Numbered from the stretch's first letter, positions 34,314-46,407 are shown. The stretch is 64,000 nucleotides of DNA from Blastomyces gilchristii SLH14081 (GCF_000003855.2 NW_003101663.1:165696-229695), one strand, 5' to 3'. Program-made: numbers and translations. The notes: generated by a model not told the origin, from the letters alone.

Positions 34314-35653
34314 TTTTGGGATTGATTATCTTGGACGATCACGTTAAATAACAGAGAGAAAGAGAAATAAAAAAATGTGAATATGAAATGCACGAAAATG
34401 TGGGATTATCAAGGTTACAAGGTAAGGTAACTTGTTGGATATTTGATTGAGCGTGGTGCGCGTGAAATTGATGGAGGCGGACGTTGCTGGAAGGTTTTGA
34501 TAGAATCTGAAAAAAAAAAAAAAAAATTGTCCTTTCTCAGCATGGTGAAACAGCAACTTATTTTGTATATATGAAAATCAGAAACTAGATAAGTCACGGA
34601 TATTCTATAGTTATTTCTCTTGTATTTATTAACTGCGGAGTATTCATTATTCAAATAATCTAATAAATGCTTGAAATGATTTGTTTCGAGGTAGCCTTAA
34701 TTCAAGTTGTGTGAAGTAACTGACAGTACACAACCCACAATTCAATGAATAAAAGAGAGAAACTAACACCATATTTTCTTTACATGCCCATTGGAAGAAA
34801 ATAAAATAAATCAACGGAACAGAAGGGAAATCAGCCCGTATTCTTCTCTACCACCCTAGTTATTTATGTATGTACAGGTAAATGTGTGAGGTAATAATAG
34901 TAGCAGAAAACAACAGAAAACCCAACAGGCCAGGAGGAAAATAGGCAAGCAAAAAATGCAAGCCTTGCTCAAAATCCTTATCCCACGCGCCTCATGAAGA
35001 AATAGACTCTGACTCCAAAAAATTTTGAAAATGAGTTTAAAAGTTGAAGATGGGAAGAATAGAAACGACATGGGTTCGAAACGAGAAAAATATGTTGAAA
35101 ACAGAGGCCACGAAGGTTTATTATTATAAGTAGGCAAACGGGATTAAAACAATATCGACGAAGTAGAAGGGGAACGGTCAAAAACGAAAATAAAATAGGA
35201 AGGGGAAAAAATAGAGGTAACGAGAAAAGGGCAACGAATTTTATATGGTGACCCTTCAGGAGCTCCGCCAATTCAAAACTCGACAGTAAGACCAAGTGAT
35301 GGAAATATAAAGTGGTTATATATTTCAATAAATCTAATAGAAAAATTCTCCCCTGCTAACAAGAATTCAGGCCATTGCGTCCTGGATCGCAGCAGGCCAG
35401 TCAGGGAAGAGAACGTATCGCATGCATGTTGTGGTCTGAGGTAGCTTTATATATCTAAGAGATGCAAAACAAGAAATACTGCAATGGAAAGCCGTACATG
35501 CTTGAGGTTTCACACATCAGCCAGGCTTCCTCATTCATTTATAGCGCCAGTAGTTTACTTCCTGGAAACGACTAGCCGTTAATGGGCTCAGTTTCGGTAG
35601 CCACCGTCGGCATTAAAAAGGGCACCGGAGAAGTATGTATATCATCCAAATTC
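34314..35653. other. Intergenic, 1.3 kb between BMT5 and VRG4
   Basis: AT-rich, with a poly(A) run at 34510-34526. The short frames are not gene-like. It holds the BMT5 promoter side and the VRG4 3' side. Confidence 0.5.
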
Positions 35654-36967
35654 TTAGGATTTAAGTCCGTCTCTCATGCTTTGGCTGCTGGCGCTTATTG
35701 GAGGATTGGATGTGGGAAGGACGCCGATTCTGGGCCTCGAGTTTTGTTTAACCTTTGCCATGGCATACACGAGACCGCTGACAAAGCCAACGAAAATGGC
35801 GGAGACGCTGGGGAAGGTCACCGGGGCGTCGAAGAAGATGAGGCCGGACAAGGCAATGGGAAGCTTGTTCAGTGCTCCCACCATGGAATAAGTTGTGGAC
35901 GATGTCACCCGCACACACCATGCAGAGGTGTATGAGATGAAAACGGAGGACAAGCCTGAGAAAATCATCGCCATGATAATGCGGCTGCGAGTCTCTGTGG
36001 GGAAGTTCAAGTTCACGTTCTCTGATGACCAGTCTTCCACGACAAGAGAGGCAACTAGAATGATAGGAATGGAGAGGAGGTTGTTGTAGAACATGGTGTC
36101 AAAGTCCTTGAAGTTGGTCAACTTGATTCTCTTGCGCATGCCGAGAACGTAAGTGGCAGTGCACAGGCAGTTGATCAACATCCAGACGTATCCAGCATTG
36201 AGCGTTGAAATTTTGCTTGTAGCATCCACGCCTACTGCTGAAAGTGCATAGTTTATATCAGCCCAGGCCGCAATGATGGAACTCAGAACCATTAAGCCGA
36301 ATGAGAACAGCACCATGCCGGTGACTGAGCCTCCAAACCACAGCACCTCGCCGTACGCGATCAGGATAATTGTCAAGTTCTTGAAGATAGTATATACGGG
36401 GATGGAGAGAAACTGCAAGGCCTTAGTGCCGGTGTATATCATGCCGATGAGGAGGAGAGAAATTGGAAACCCTATTAAATTAAAGAATTAGATTTATTGT
36501 CTCCCCATTATAGGAATAAAGAAAGAGACGAAAGATTTCCAAAGGGAAGCTTACATTTCTTCGCCTCGTCTATATTAAAATCGCGAAAAGTGATGATTTT
36601 CAAGGACTTGGCAGTTTGAATTGCAGCAACGCAAACAAGAGACTAAACAAAATAGATATGGTGTCAATCAGACAATCCCAAGGACAGTAGGGAATGCAAA
36701 GTGGGATATGATTCAGCCTACCTGGACACACAGAAGGAAAAAGTTCAAGTTAAATGAAGTCCCTGACAAAACATATTTATTTGTAACGGTCATCAGAATC
36801 GAAGAACAGCAGTAGGAGAATACGGGGAGAGCGGAGCTTTGAGCATATGAGGAGCGTGATGCAGGGAGTCGAGGTTGCGATGGTGGTGGAGCATCGAATC
36901 GTTTGTTATTGGCATCCAATTTGTCCATATCAATGGCGTAGTCATCATTTCTCTTATCGTCCGCCAT
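35654..36967 (-). CDS. VRG4: GDP-mannose transporter of the Golgi (Vrg4/Gmt1)
   Basis: Three minus exons, 36967-36722, 36642-36555 and 36471-35654, give 383 residues. Junctions: [19 protein letters not shown] and [24 protein letters not shown]. About ten membrane segments. The GDP-mannose signature GALNK is present in [20 protein letters not shown], and [22 protein letters not shown] is the other family hallmark. The cytosolic N-terminus ([18 protein letters not shown]) matches Aspergillus Gmt proteins. It brings GDP-mannose into the Golgi lumen in exchange for GMP, for mannan and glycoprotein synthesis. A long intergenic region upstream (1.36 kb) probably carries its promoter. Confidence 0.95.
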
Positions 36968-38324
36968 TTTGCACTGATTATTTCAAGAAGGGGTGAGAAA
37001 AGCGACGAGTTTGCAATATTAAAGGGGGCCGGTCGAGCGGGCAAGAGAAAGGAGGAGAGGAAGGCAGGAAAAGCGTTAAAGAAAACAATACAGGCTCCGA
37101 GAAAAGAAGAAGGAAAGCAGAAATCCTGACGAAGAAAATAGCAATCAGAACAGATGACAAGTGAGTGGAATGAGCCTAACGACGGAGAGCGGGATCGGAG
37201 TGAAACAGCGGGAGGAAAAAAAGTAGGTTGAGATAGATAATTCGGGGAGGTTAGAAATAGCCATAAATTACACATGCCCCGTCCTGGCGTTTCGCTGCTG
37301 TTTCGTCGCGGTGGGACTGTAATTTACGTATTATACGTAATCGGGTATTTCTCGCCAAAACCTGCCATTTTTCATTCTCAGCCTCTTCTCAGCCTCAACT
37401 GTCTATCTATCGCTCATCAAATATTAGAATAACAAGTCCAAAGACCTCACTATCAAAATCTAGCCCAGATAGAGCAAATCCATTTATAGTGCCCTCCTTA
37501 ACTCTTCTAATTTGAAATTACCAAAGGCGTCGTCTCAGCTTGGATAAATGTCACTTCGTTCGATATGAAATCCTCAACCCGGTAGCGTTACCTGGCTAAC
37601 TTCAACATGAAGCCAAGATGACCACTTTTTGTAGAAACGTGGAAGCGGGCGCGACACTACTCTTCAATGTTTATCCCATTGAAACGGCTCTCTACTATGA
37701 TACCAGTGGTAGCCTCCTCAATTTCAGCATATGTTCGACAAAACATAACGGCGGGGCAGATATCGGGGGTGAGAAAGCAGGACGCTGGCCTGCTGATCCA
37801 CTGTCAACCATCTCCGTGCTGCTTGTTTTCCAATTTGCTAATACTCCTAGCGGCGTCTCGAGTTGTATATTAGGGCTAATCACAAGGATCCATCTGTGAC
37901 ATGAAAGTAGTCACAATATATGCATCACAGGCAAAGTACATGAACTAATATATCTAGGCAAGTATTGATGAAGTGTATACTATCATTTTTATCTCTTTTT
38001 ATCTCTTTTTACCTGGTAATGTCAGGCAGATAATGAACTTTGTAGATGTGTTCCTCTAGAAGCTCTCATAATCCGTACCTATTTAATCCGAAATGATAGC
38101 ATGGTACTCCGTACATGTACAGTACATTAGAAGAAAATTTCGTATACCAGTATGGTCTGATAAGGTTTGGCGCCGGCAGCGGGAAATCAAACCTTAAATC
38201 TTTAAATATTGAGAGCAACGACAACTGAAGATATTTGTCGCTCACCACCTTCGCCCCAAAGTTTCACGTCCTATTCTCTCAGTCTTCGGGATACCTGTGT
38301 TTCTAAACCATATTTTCTTTGTTA
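36968..38324. other. Intergenic, 1.36 kb between divergent VRG4 and metallophosphoesterase genes
   Basis: A 93-codon open frame at 37618-37899 shows no domain, and its composition does not settle whether it is coding. Otherwise purine-rich leader of VRG4 and AT-rich sequence. A TATTTTATACGTAATC-type palindrome near 37325-37345 is short and of unknown meaning. Confidence 0.4.
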
Positions 38325-39227
38325 ATGATGGCTCTTTCGAGACTGTTATCTCCCTTCCATTCGCGAAAGAGACTGCGCGTTCAGATTATGTCTGACCTTC
38401 ACCTCGAAGTCTGCCAGCAGTATGCCAACTTCCATATCACACCGCGAGCTGATCGTCTCATTCTAGCTGGCGATATTGGACGACTGGCAGATTACGAAGC
38501 TTTTCGTGACTTTCTACATTTGCAGTGTGAGCAATTCTTAGAAGTCTATCTCGTGTTGGGCAATCATGAATTCTTCGGTGTTTCCCGTGAACAAGGCCTG
38601 CGTCTGGCGTATATGCTTCAGCAGGAGCCGGGACTTAAGGATAAATTGACTGTAATGAATCAGAAGAGGGTGGATTTGCAGGATATCACTCTCTTAGGCT
38701 GTACTTTGCATTCGCATATACCGCCAGAAGACGAAGAGAGTGTTCGGAGCACGGTTAATGACTTCCGCCATATCGAGGGCTGGACAGTTTCTAAACATGT
38801 TACTGAGCATTTCAGCGATGTGAAGTGGCTGGCAGATGAAATAACTTCAATTCGACAAACAGAATCTGCCCTGAAACGGAAGATCGTTGTGATCTCCCAC
38901 CACGCCCCTTCAACGAAAGGGACCTCAAGGCCATTGGACGAGGGCAGTCCATATAACTCGGCCTTTGCAACAAATCTCCTTGATGGAGATACGCAATCAT
39001 GTTTCGAAACCGTGCAGTGTTGGATTTTTGGCCATACGCATTATTCCACCGACATACTTCGAGGGCGGACGAGGCTTGTCAGCAATCAACGAGGCTACGT
39101 CTTTCCGAATAAAGAAAATAATGGGTCTAAAGCCCCGGACAGTTTTATGTCAAAAGTCATGAAGCCTAGAGTTAAAGGAAAACAGACGCAGGATACGTTT
39201 AATCCCGAGATGGTCATTGAAGTTTGA
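38325..39227 (+). CDS. Calcineurin-like metallophosphoesterase
   Basis: Single exon, 300 residues from ATG 38325 (a second ATG follows at once). All five metal-site motifs are present in order: D24-x-H26 in MSDLHLEV, GDIG in LILAGDIGRL, GNHE in LVLGNHEFFGV, the single His block VVISHHAPS, and GHTH in WIFGHTHYST. The fold is that of the binuclear-metal phosphoesterases; the substrate is not predictable from sequence. Close homologues in ascomycetes are single-domain proteins of about 270-320 residues. The C-terminal 45 residues are basic and less conserved. It is the last ordinary gene before the AT-rich block, whose first repeat starts about 570 bp downstream. Confidence 0.92.
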   Translation: MMALSRLLSPFHSRKRLRVQIMSDLHLEVCQQYANFHITPRADRLILAGDIGRLADYEAFRDFLHLQCEQFLEVYLVLGNHEFFGVSREQGLRLAYMLQQEPGLKDKLTVMNQKRVDLQDITLLGCTLHSHIPPEDEESVRSTVNDFRHIEGWTVSKHVTEHFSDVKWLADEITSIRQTESALKRKIVVISHHAPSTKGTSRPLDEGSPYNSAFATNLLDGDTQSCFETVQCWIFGHTHYSTDILRGRTRLVSNQRGYVFPNKENNGSKAPDSFMSKVMKPRVKGKQTQDTFNPEMVIEV

Positions 39228-39800
39228 GCTGTTTTCCGACCAGATGGTAAGGAGAATACAAAGATCACGCTCTCGGATTTCTCGACATGATGACAAGATC
39301 GATGCGAACTAAGGCGTAATAAATTGATTGCAACAAGGGAGCGTGGATGGCCTCATGATGTGTTGGAACCCGGGCTGGTGGGTTGTTTCATGTGGATTGC
39401 TACGATTTGAAACGAGGCGAAGACAAGTTCTACTATTCGCATTACCAAAGGCAAAATAAATAAATAAATAGAAAACTAAAGGGAGGCCCCGGGGGGTTAG
39501 GGGAGGGGACAAGGAAGATTCCAGGGTCCAACCCACCAACAGCCAGGACAACCTCCTCCTTTATCTTACATGTTCTTTCCCAGTTTCCAAATTGGCGATT
39601 CCGGCCTAACAAAGACTATACCCAGTAGTTCTGACAGCAATTCTACCTCATTTGTGGAGCGAAGCGAAGCAATATATTAGATGCTTTCAAAACCTGATTA
39701 GAATAGAAGATGAGTGAAAAAGTAAAAAGTGCACATCTTCCATGACTGCCTGTAGAGGAAGTCATAACAGCCTGTATAAAAAGCTGCAATAGTCTGTATA
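39228..39800. other. Transition zone into the AT-rich block
   Basis: 3' flank of the metallophosphoesterase gene; GC content falls abruptly within about 400 bp. CG dinucleotides become rare after about 39,680. No gene seen. Confidence 0.6.
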
Positions 39801-41474
39801 TGTAAGAATAAGTGCTCGCAGGCGATTATTCGGGTGTTTGCAGCTTGGCATGATATGTACTGATAGCTACTAGAAGTATTCACAGTAGAAAGATAAATGT
39901 AGAGATTAAATGTATAATAGTATTCAAGCTGAGTTATGAATAGTATTCACAAACTTCAGTCTATATAGTTATGTATAGTCAAGAACTGCTAATTCTATTA
40001 ATTACACAAGAGATAGAAATAGAAATAAAGAATTCATAAGAAGTATAAGAGGCCTACACTGAATAGATCGGTATAATATATAGTGTAAGAAGTTTACACT
40101 GAATAGATCAGTATAATATATAGATCTTATAATACAAAAGTGAAAAACATTAGAGAAGGAAAAAAGAGAAAGTGCAGAAATCAGTGATCAGAGTGAATAT
40201 TTATACATATATATAGTAAAGCTTTGAGACAGAAGAATAGAAATTTCATATATATAATAAAGCTTCAGAACAGAAGAATAGAAATTCTGTAAGTTTTTTA
40301 ACTGAGAATTAGTGACTGAGAATCAGAGCTTTCAGTGAAATCTATGAAGTGAAATGAAATAGTCTATATAATTGATCAGATACAGTCTGTTATATTAATC
40401 TCTTCTTTTCAGAAGTGAGATTATATATAGTTCTTATCAGTCAAGAGCTGCTATTTCAGATAATACAGAGCTCAGAGTTCAGATCAGATAATTATAATAG
40501 ATTTATTTTATAAAATATTATCAGTTATAACTACAGAGTCTCTTATTAAGAATATCTTTAATCTCTTACTTAAGTTTATTATCTTCTTTTATAATTTCTG
40601 ACAGCTGTCAGTCAGAAGTCAGTTAAGAAGAAAATGAATCAGTGATAGCACAGTAAAACAAGCTTATATAAAAGATATTATAAATTTTTAATAATATATT
40701 AAAATAGTAGTTCTAACTGTTTAAAACTTCTATCACTTTATACTTAATATAATAATAATTCAGTGTATAAGATAAGTATATAATCTGTATATTTTTTTAA
40801 GATTTAATTATATCAGATCTTCTATCTTATATTACTTAGTAAAGTCTTAATAAATATTAATTTAATTCTTTTAATCTTATTTAGTACTTATTATGAAGAC
40901 TTCTACTCAGTTATAGATATTTCAGAGCTTTATTACTATATTATTAATAATCTGAATCAGACTGTAGAGATTTAGTGTGAAATATATAATTTCTAAAAGA
41001 TTTAATATCTTTATATAATAACTATATATAAGAAAGAACAGACTTATATCTATTAAAATAGCATTTTAATCATTAATAGTAATCTCTATATATAGAAGAA
41101 GATTATATTAATTATTTTATAAATAATTATAGAACTTATAAAGATAGTTCTTTACAGTTTGAATTATTTATTCTAGTATATTATCAGTCTCCGAGTGATA
41201 GATAGTTAATAAATAATATATAATCTTATGTAAGAATAAGTGCTCGCAGGCAATTATTCAGATGTTTGCAGCTTGATATAATATGTACTGTTAACTACTA
41301 GAAGTATTCACAGTAAAAAGATAAAATATAGAGATTAAATATATAATAGTATTTAAGCTAAGTTATAAATAGTATTTATGAACTTCAGTCTATATAGTTG
41401 TATGTAGTCAAGAGCTGCTAACTCTATTAATTATATAAGAGATAGAAATAGAGATAAAGAATCTATAAGAAGTG
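39801..41474. mobile_element. Candidate small LTR element bounded by about 245-bp direct repeats
   Basis: 39801-40044 and 41229-41474 are long direct repeats, both starting TGTAAGAATAAGTGCTCGCA, with mismatches that are mostly C/T and G/A. About 1.2 kb lies between them, too short for an autonomous element and without a readable frame. An unrelated 40-bp tandem pair (ACACTGAATAGATC...) lies just inside the left copy at about 40049-40123. It could be an LTR pair or two solo repeats; the right end is not a clear CA and no target duplication was found. Confidence 0.5.
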
Positions 41475-42724
41475 AGATTTCTTATATATTTCTCTCTCTC
41501 TAAGACTTCATCTATAAAGTCTTTTACTAAGTAACTTTATAGAATCAGCTCAGCACTGCAGTGATACTTACTAAAAATTCTTCATATCTATAAAAAAACC
41601 TCAGTGAGGAAAAATCTCTTGTTACTATGAAGAGAAAAGAGTCTATTACTTAGTTTCTTATTTTATAAGATTCTTTATAATTTATAGATTCTTTTCTGAC
41701 TATTATATAGATTTATCTCATATCTTTCATACAGAAGAGTTCTAGTTATGTGATTCAAAAATTGCTTAAGTCAGTGTATAATTACAGGCGTACGCCGGCT
41801 TCTTATATATATTATCTAAATTAATTAGTGACTGCTAGAGCCTCTTTACATTTGTAAGCATGTTTAAAAGTGTGTTCAGAATGTTGAAGCTACTACACAA
41901 GCTCTAACTCACGTGACTCACATATATATATTTAGCTTTCACTAGCTACTAGTTAGATAATAATAACAATCAATTATATTCAATCTCTCTCACAGGTTAT
42001 GAAGCTCTTGTACTTCTATGAAACATTATAATCATGCAATAATTATACAATAAGCTTTTCAAATAGCTGCTTCTTTCATTTAAATACCTCATATCAAATG
42101 CCTGTCAATATGAGATTAATCAATTATGAAGAAATCTCAGAGAATCAAACTACTGTATCTGAATTCTTTTCAATCTTAATAACTGTGAGAAAATCATCAC
42201 ATAATAACAATAATTAAGATAATAATAATATGACTGATGAAGCTGCTGTCTTGAGACAATGTATTACTCAGATGAATAAAGAACTATATTAGATAATAGC
42301 TTTTAGCAATTCTACTGCTACAGCTACTGTTAATGATGATAATGATTTAAGTTCTGATCTTACTGCTTATCTTCAGAATTAAGAGAATATCTCTACACTA
42401 AGCAGAGTTCTTCAAGAATTTCATGAATATATTAAATATCTTTGAAAATCAGGTCTTCTCAAATCAATATCTGATTACTTCATTTGAAAGAAAGAGAGTC
42501 TACTTATTATTAAGTAATCTCATACAGAAGATATTCTCACTAGCAAGCTCTTGAAAAATGTCTTTAAGAATATAAAATGATTCTGAGAGGAATATAACTT
42601 CTAGCTATATAATTTTATATAATCTTCTGTTTCTATTGAAGTTAAATCTCTTTTTACTATATCTCAAGATTCTCTGAGTTCTATTACTCTATGAAATGTC
42701 ATAGCAGCATTCTTTTCAGAATGA

Positions 42725-43156
42725 GTGAAAATTCACAGAGTCTGTCTGTTTAAGAAATTTAATAATATCAGTGTAACTGTCATCTATGATGACTTTAACT
42801 GCTTGTTTATAGAATATCTACTTACAATTCATATTAAGTATATCTACCTTGAATATGCTAATATTCTCAACTTTATATTCTTTGACAAGCTTCTCAACAG
42901 TCTTATCAAGAAGTGGTCAATCTTTATCAGAAATTGTATAAACTATGCAGCTAAGAATGATAATGTTATATTATTAGAAGATGATTTTCTTAATCTCTGC
43001 AGAGATATACTACTTCACCTGCTATTGAATGACAAAAATGTCAGAGATAACACAAAGAATGTCAAAGACATCATCAAGAAGAATAAGAATAATAAGAAGA
43101 ATAACAAGAAGTGCATTCACTGTAAGCAGAATGACTATGAAGAGTCTTACTGCTAG
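42725..43156 (+). pseudogene. Gag-like fragment with CCHC-type zinc knuckle
   Basis: The longest open piece (143 codons) of the decayed Gag of the short-LTR element. It is a helical, lysine-rich region ending in CIHCKQNDYEESYC. The frame continues past single stops on both sides. Its function would be RNA packaging in a virus-like particle; no enzyme domain is linked to it. Confidence 0.65.
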
Positions 43157-43356
43157 TTCACACACCCTGAAAAGCATTCTGTCAATTGAAAGAATAGAAC
43201 AAAGAATAATAATGAAAGCTCAGCGCCTACATACACCACTGTTGAGCATGTCTACTAAAATGATAACCATGATACCAATAACCATGATACTGATAACCAT
43301 GATACCCGGGCTGTTGAATGCTCATATGATAACCCAGGATAAAGATGATAACCCAT

Positions 43357-43642
43357 GATAACCAGGCCACTGAGTGTGCCTATATGATAACCACGATAAC
43401 CCACGATAACCAGGCCACCGAGTGTGCCTATATGATAACCACGATAACCCATGATAACCAGGCCACCGAGTGCCTATATGATAACCATGATAACTCACGA
43501 TAACCAGGCCACCGAGTGTGCCTATATGATAACCATGATAACCCACGATAACCAGGCCACCGAGTGTGCCTATATGATAACCACAATAACCCATGATAAC
43601 CAGGCCACTGAGTGTGCCTATATGATAACCATGATAACAAGA
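43357..43642. repeat. Six tandem copies of a 48-bp unit
   Basis: Units start at 43357, 43405, 43453, 43499, 43547 and 43595, each GATAACCAGGCCACYGAGTG...; all are 48 bp except the third, which lacks 2 bp (46 bp). 48 bp is 16 codons, so copy number keeps frame while the 46-bp copy breaks it. The array is much richer in GC than its surroundings. Confidence 0.88.
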
Positions 43643-44030
43643 ACAATAAAATGACAAAAATATGAGAAGTGAGACTCTGCAGTGTTCGGATGACTGAGGG
43701 AATAATACAGATATAGAAAGGACGGATTTGAGTGTTTTTTCTTGCATGTTTTTTATGTTTTTTCATGTATGAAGCTAGTCCTTATGAGGAAACTAGACTC
43801 TACATTTTGTAATTAATTTTTATTGCATATTTGAATGATTTGGATGCTTTTGACTGCGTGGGTTAACTGGCCTGCGTAGCATGGAGGGTGTTGGAGCTAC
43901 TACACAAGCCCTAACTCACGTGACCCACACACATATATTTAGCTTTCACTAGCTACTAGTTAGATAACAACAACAACCAACCACGTTCAACCTCTCTCAC
44001 ACAGAAGCGGCTGTGTTATTATTCAGTGAT

Positions 44031-44409
44031 GGTCTCCCCGGTGGCCGAATGGTTAATGCGGCCACCCGGTAGCGCCTTGGCGTGGGAAACCAAGGCGCGT
44101 GGGTTCGAAACCCGCAGGGGATACATTAAATCCGGAACTCAAGCACCTCAGGTTTCTAATAAATACAGAGGTGTACAAATCACTTCAATGAATCACTCTA
44201 TGTTCCTGGGCTGGAAAGTTATTATTGTATGTATCTAATTGTCACTTCTTTGTATTTTCCTATGTTCTTGTTATCTTGATGTGGTCTCAACACCTGTATT
44301 TCCTCCTGTATAATTAACACTTGACCTGTATTTAACATCACACAAGAACTCATCATAAGCTCCGCTTGTATATAAGTATAATGAAAGAATAATAATAATA
44401 ATAATAATA
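44031..44409 (+). mobile_element. tRNA-derived SINE, copy 1
   Basis: A 379-bp element with an RNA polymerase III promoter: A box TGGCCGAATGG (44042-44052) and B box GGTTCGAAACC (44102-44112), in a tRNA-like head. Between them is a 9-bp hairpin, GCGCCTTGG/CCAAGGCGC (44072-44080, 44090-44098). About 270 bp of unique body follows and a (TAA)n tail. The 13-bp target duplication ATTATTCAGTGAT lies at 44018-44030 and 44410-44422. It is inserted in the Gypsy left LTR. The head is not a working tRNA: the acceptor and anticodon stems do not close. Confidence 0.88.
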
Positions 44410-44952
44410 ATTATTCAGTGATTATACATTCTTTCAAATTACATTCTCTCTTATCAGATTCAGTCACACTTATATAATTATAATATACACTCTAGCTTCA
44501 TGCAGATTAGTGCATCACTAGTGTTTACAATAGTATAGTCTATTTCTGATTCAGCTAGTATTCTGTATACACTCTTACAAAGAAACTTTCACTATATTAT
44601 ATTACTCATTTACTAACTTTTTTTATTTTTTAACTATCTTCTTCATTATTATTATTATTAAATATTATTATCTTATTCAAGATTTCTATCTCTTCTTCTA
44701 TTTAATACTTTCTATCTATTTATCTATTACATTGTACACATTTCTGACAATGACTCTTTATTTTCATAATAAGTATTATTATAGTACTTATATCAGGTAG
44801 TTTATTAACAGTGAGTGTAATATATTGTGAAATATGATAAGAACTTGTTTATTCTCTAATAATTACTAGAATATATTATTATAAATAACACATCTTCTTC
44901 TTCTTCTTATACACTCTAAATCTTCTTTTTCTAGCAGATATCTAATCATGTT

Positions 44953-46407
44953 TTGCATGAATACAGATACAGATATTTTGTTTTAATTTATATAGAATCT
45001 TTACATATTGACAGATTTATATTCACTGATAATTATGATCTCAATATTGAATCATTAGTTAAGAACTTAAGAGATATGATAATAAAGAAATTATCTATAT
45101 TATATATAACTGAGTCTCTTATATCTCTCTCTGCCTTCTCTGTTTCTTTCTCTGTTACTTTCTCTTAATTTTCTATATCTGTCTCTGTGTCTGACTCTCT
45201 CACTCTCACTATCTCTATTCTTATGACTCTTACTTTCACTACTTCTACTTTCTCTGCTTCTACTATCTCTGCTTTTATTATCAGCTCTCTCTGTTTTAAG
45301 AAGATATTATATAGACTTAATAAATTATATTTCTCAGTATATACACTTCTGCTCTTCTTATTAACTTCTAAAACAATTTATTGTATAAAGACTGTATATA
45401 ATATAACTATCTGAAGCTTGATTATGAACACTGATTATTATGTTTATTTTAAATATTCATGATGAGATAATTATTTATTTATATCAGAGAATCATCTCTC
45501 TCTTCAACAGTATTAAAATTATAAGTCTTTCTTTTTTCATTTTCTCTTTCTAACACTGATTTTTCTGTTCTTAGAAGAAATCATTATGAGTTTTATTATA
45601 TACAAAGTTATAGTATTCACAGATATTAAGAAACTTTTTACAACTGTAAAGTTTAATATTACAGAGATATTCACTCTGATAAATTTCTTCAGAATAATAG
45701 ATTTATATCAGTCTATTCTCTAGTATCTATTATCTGACTTTGTGATACAGATAAAAGATATTCATATTTTCAGAAATAAGAATACAGATATTATACTCTT
45801 TTATATCTATAGATATAAGACTTGTACATCTTATCTGAGATGTTATTGTGAAAATGAGTTATTCATACACTGTGTTCTACTTTCTGTATTCTTCTGTGTC
45901 TCTCTCTCTCTTTCTGAGAAGTCTTGTACATGTTATAATTATATATACAATTCTAAGACTAGCAGATATTCATTCAGTAATTGTTATCTCTGTTTTTACA
46001 GTTTTATATACTGATAATAGTTCTTAGTTACTTCAGTGTCAGAGATTATTTTAATTAAAGATAATAATGCTGCTGAAACTATCTTCTCTCACTCTCAAGC
46101 TTCTTTTATCACTTTCTCTCTCTTCTCTGTGAGAAAGATTGTGTATATATCAGATTATAAGCATTTAGTCTCAGATAACTTCTATTATTATTTATTCAGT
46201 TCTGTACTCTCTTCTTCTTTCATTTCTTTCATCTTCATCTTCTCTGTCTTGACTTCTGATTCTGCAGATTCTACACTCTTCTTCAATTTTTCTACACACA
46301 TGTGTACACATTTCTATATTAGTATTTCAGTCAATCTTGTGATAAATGATATTAATGTCATATATAGAGTAATAGAGAAATCAGAGACATGTATAGTATT
46401 ATTATAA
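44953..46407 (+). pseudogene. Decayed ORF of about 485 codons, antisense to the Gypsy element
   Basis: Four open segments (44953-45168, 45187-45414, 45742-46014, 46036-46407) all lie in one frame. The separating stops include TGA TGA, TAA and TAG, each explicable by C-to-T at CGA, CAA or CAG. The reading is Ser/Thr/Phe/Ile-rich with a cysteine cluster (YKTCTSYLRCYCENE) and no family I recognise. The frame has no ATG at 44953 (it is TTG) and may extend upstream. It lies beyond the integrase end of the Gypsy element on the opposite strand, so it is either an antisense accessory ORF of that element or a nested unknown element. Confidence 0.45.

Larger units (their letters stand above)
41882..44001 (+). 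mobile_element. 2.1-kb short-LTR retrotransposon with a Gag-only ORF
   Basis: 113-bp LTRs at 41882-41994 and 43889-44001, both TGTTG...CACA, flanked by the 5-bp duplication CAGAA (41877-41881 and 44002-44006). The purine-rich GCATGGAGGG just before the right LTR can serve as polypurine tract. The interior has one degraded + strand frame (about 42.1-43.3 kb) ending in a zinc knuckle, CIHCKQNDYEESYC, followed by TAG where Trp is usual and FTHPEKH. No protease, integrase, RT or RNase H is present. It must have used another element's enzymes. A 48-bp tandem repeat follows the knuckle. The left half is much more AT-mutated than the right. Confidence 0.82.
41749..44443. repeat. Left LTR of the Gypsy element, split in three
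   Basis: Pieces 41749-41881, 44007-44030 and 44423-44443 (133 + 24 + 21 = 178 bp). The breaks are the 2.1-kb short-LTR element and a SINE. Most differences from the right LTR are C-to-T or G-to-A here (e.g. TTCGGAAGCG read as TTTAAAAGTG), so this copy is the more mutated one, although a few sites are mutated in the right copy instead. Confidence 0.85.

Noticed and set aside
37618..37899. 93-codon ORF between VRG4 and the phosphoesterase gene
   Set aside because: No recognisable motif and a second frame over the same bases is also open; left as intergenic.
43357..43642. CRISPR array
   Set aside because: The 48-bp units are contiguous with no unique spacers, in a eukaryotic retroelement.
43255..43766. 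Tyr/His/Gly-rich minus-strand ORFs of 112-141 codons
   Set aside because: They are shadows of the 48-bp tandem repeat read in other frames.
44031..44125. A functional tRNA gene at the SINE heads
   Set aside because: A and B boxes are good, but the acceptor stem has mismatches and the anticodon arm is replaced by a 9-bp hairpin with a 9-base loop. Target duplications mark a retroposed element.
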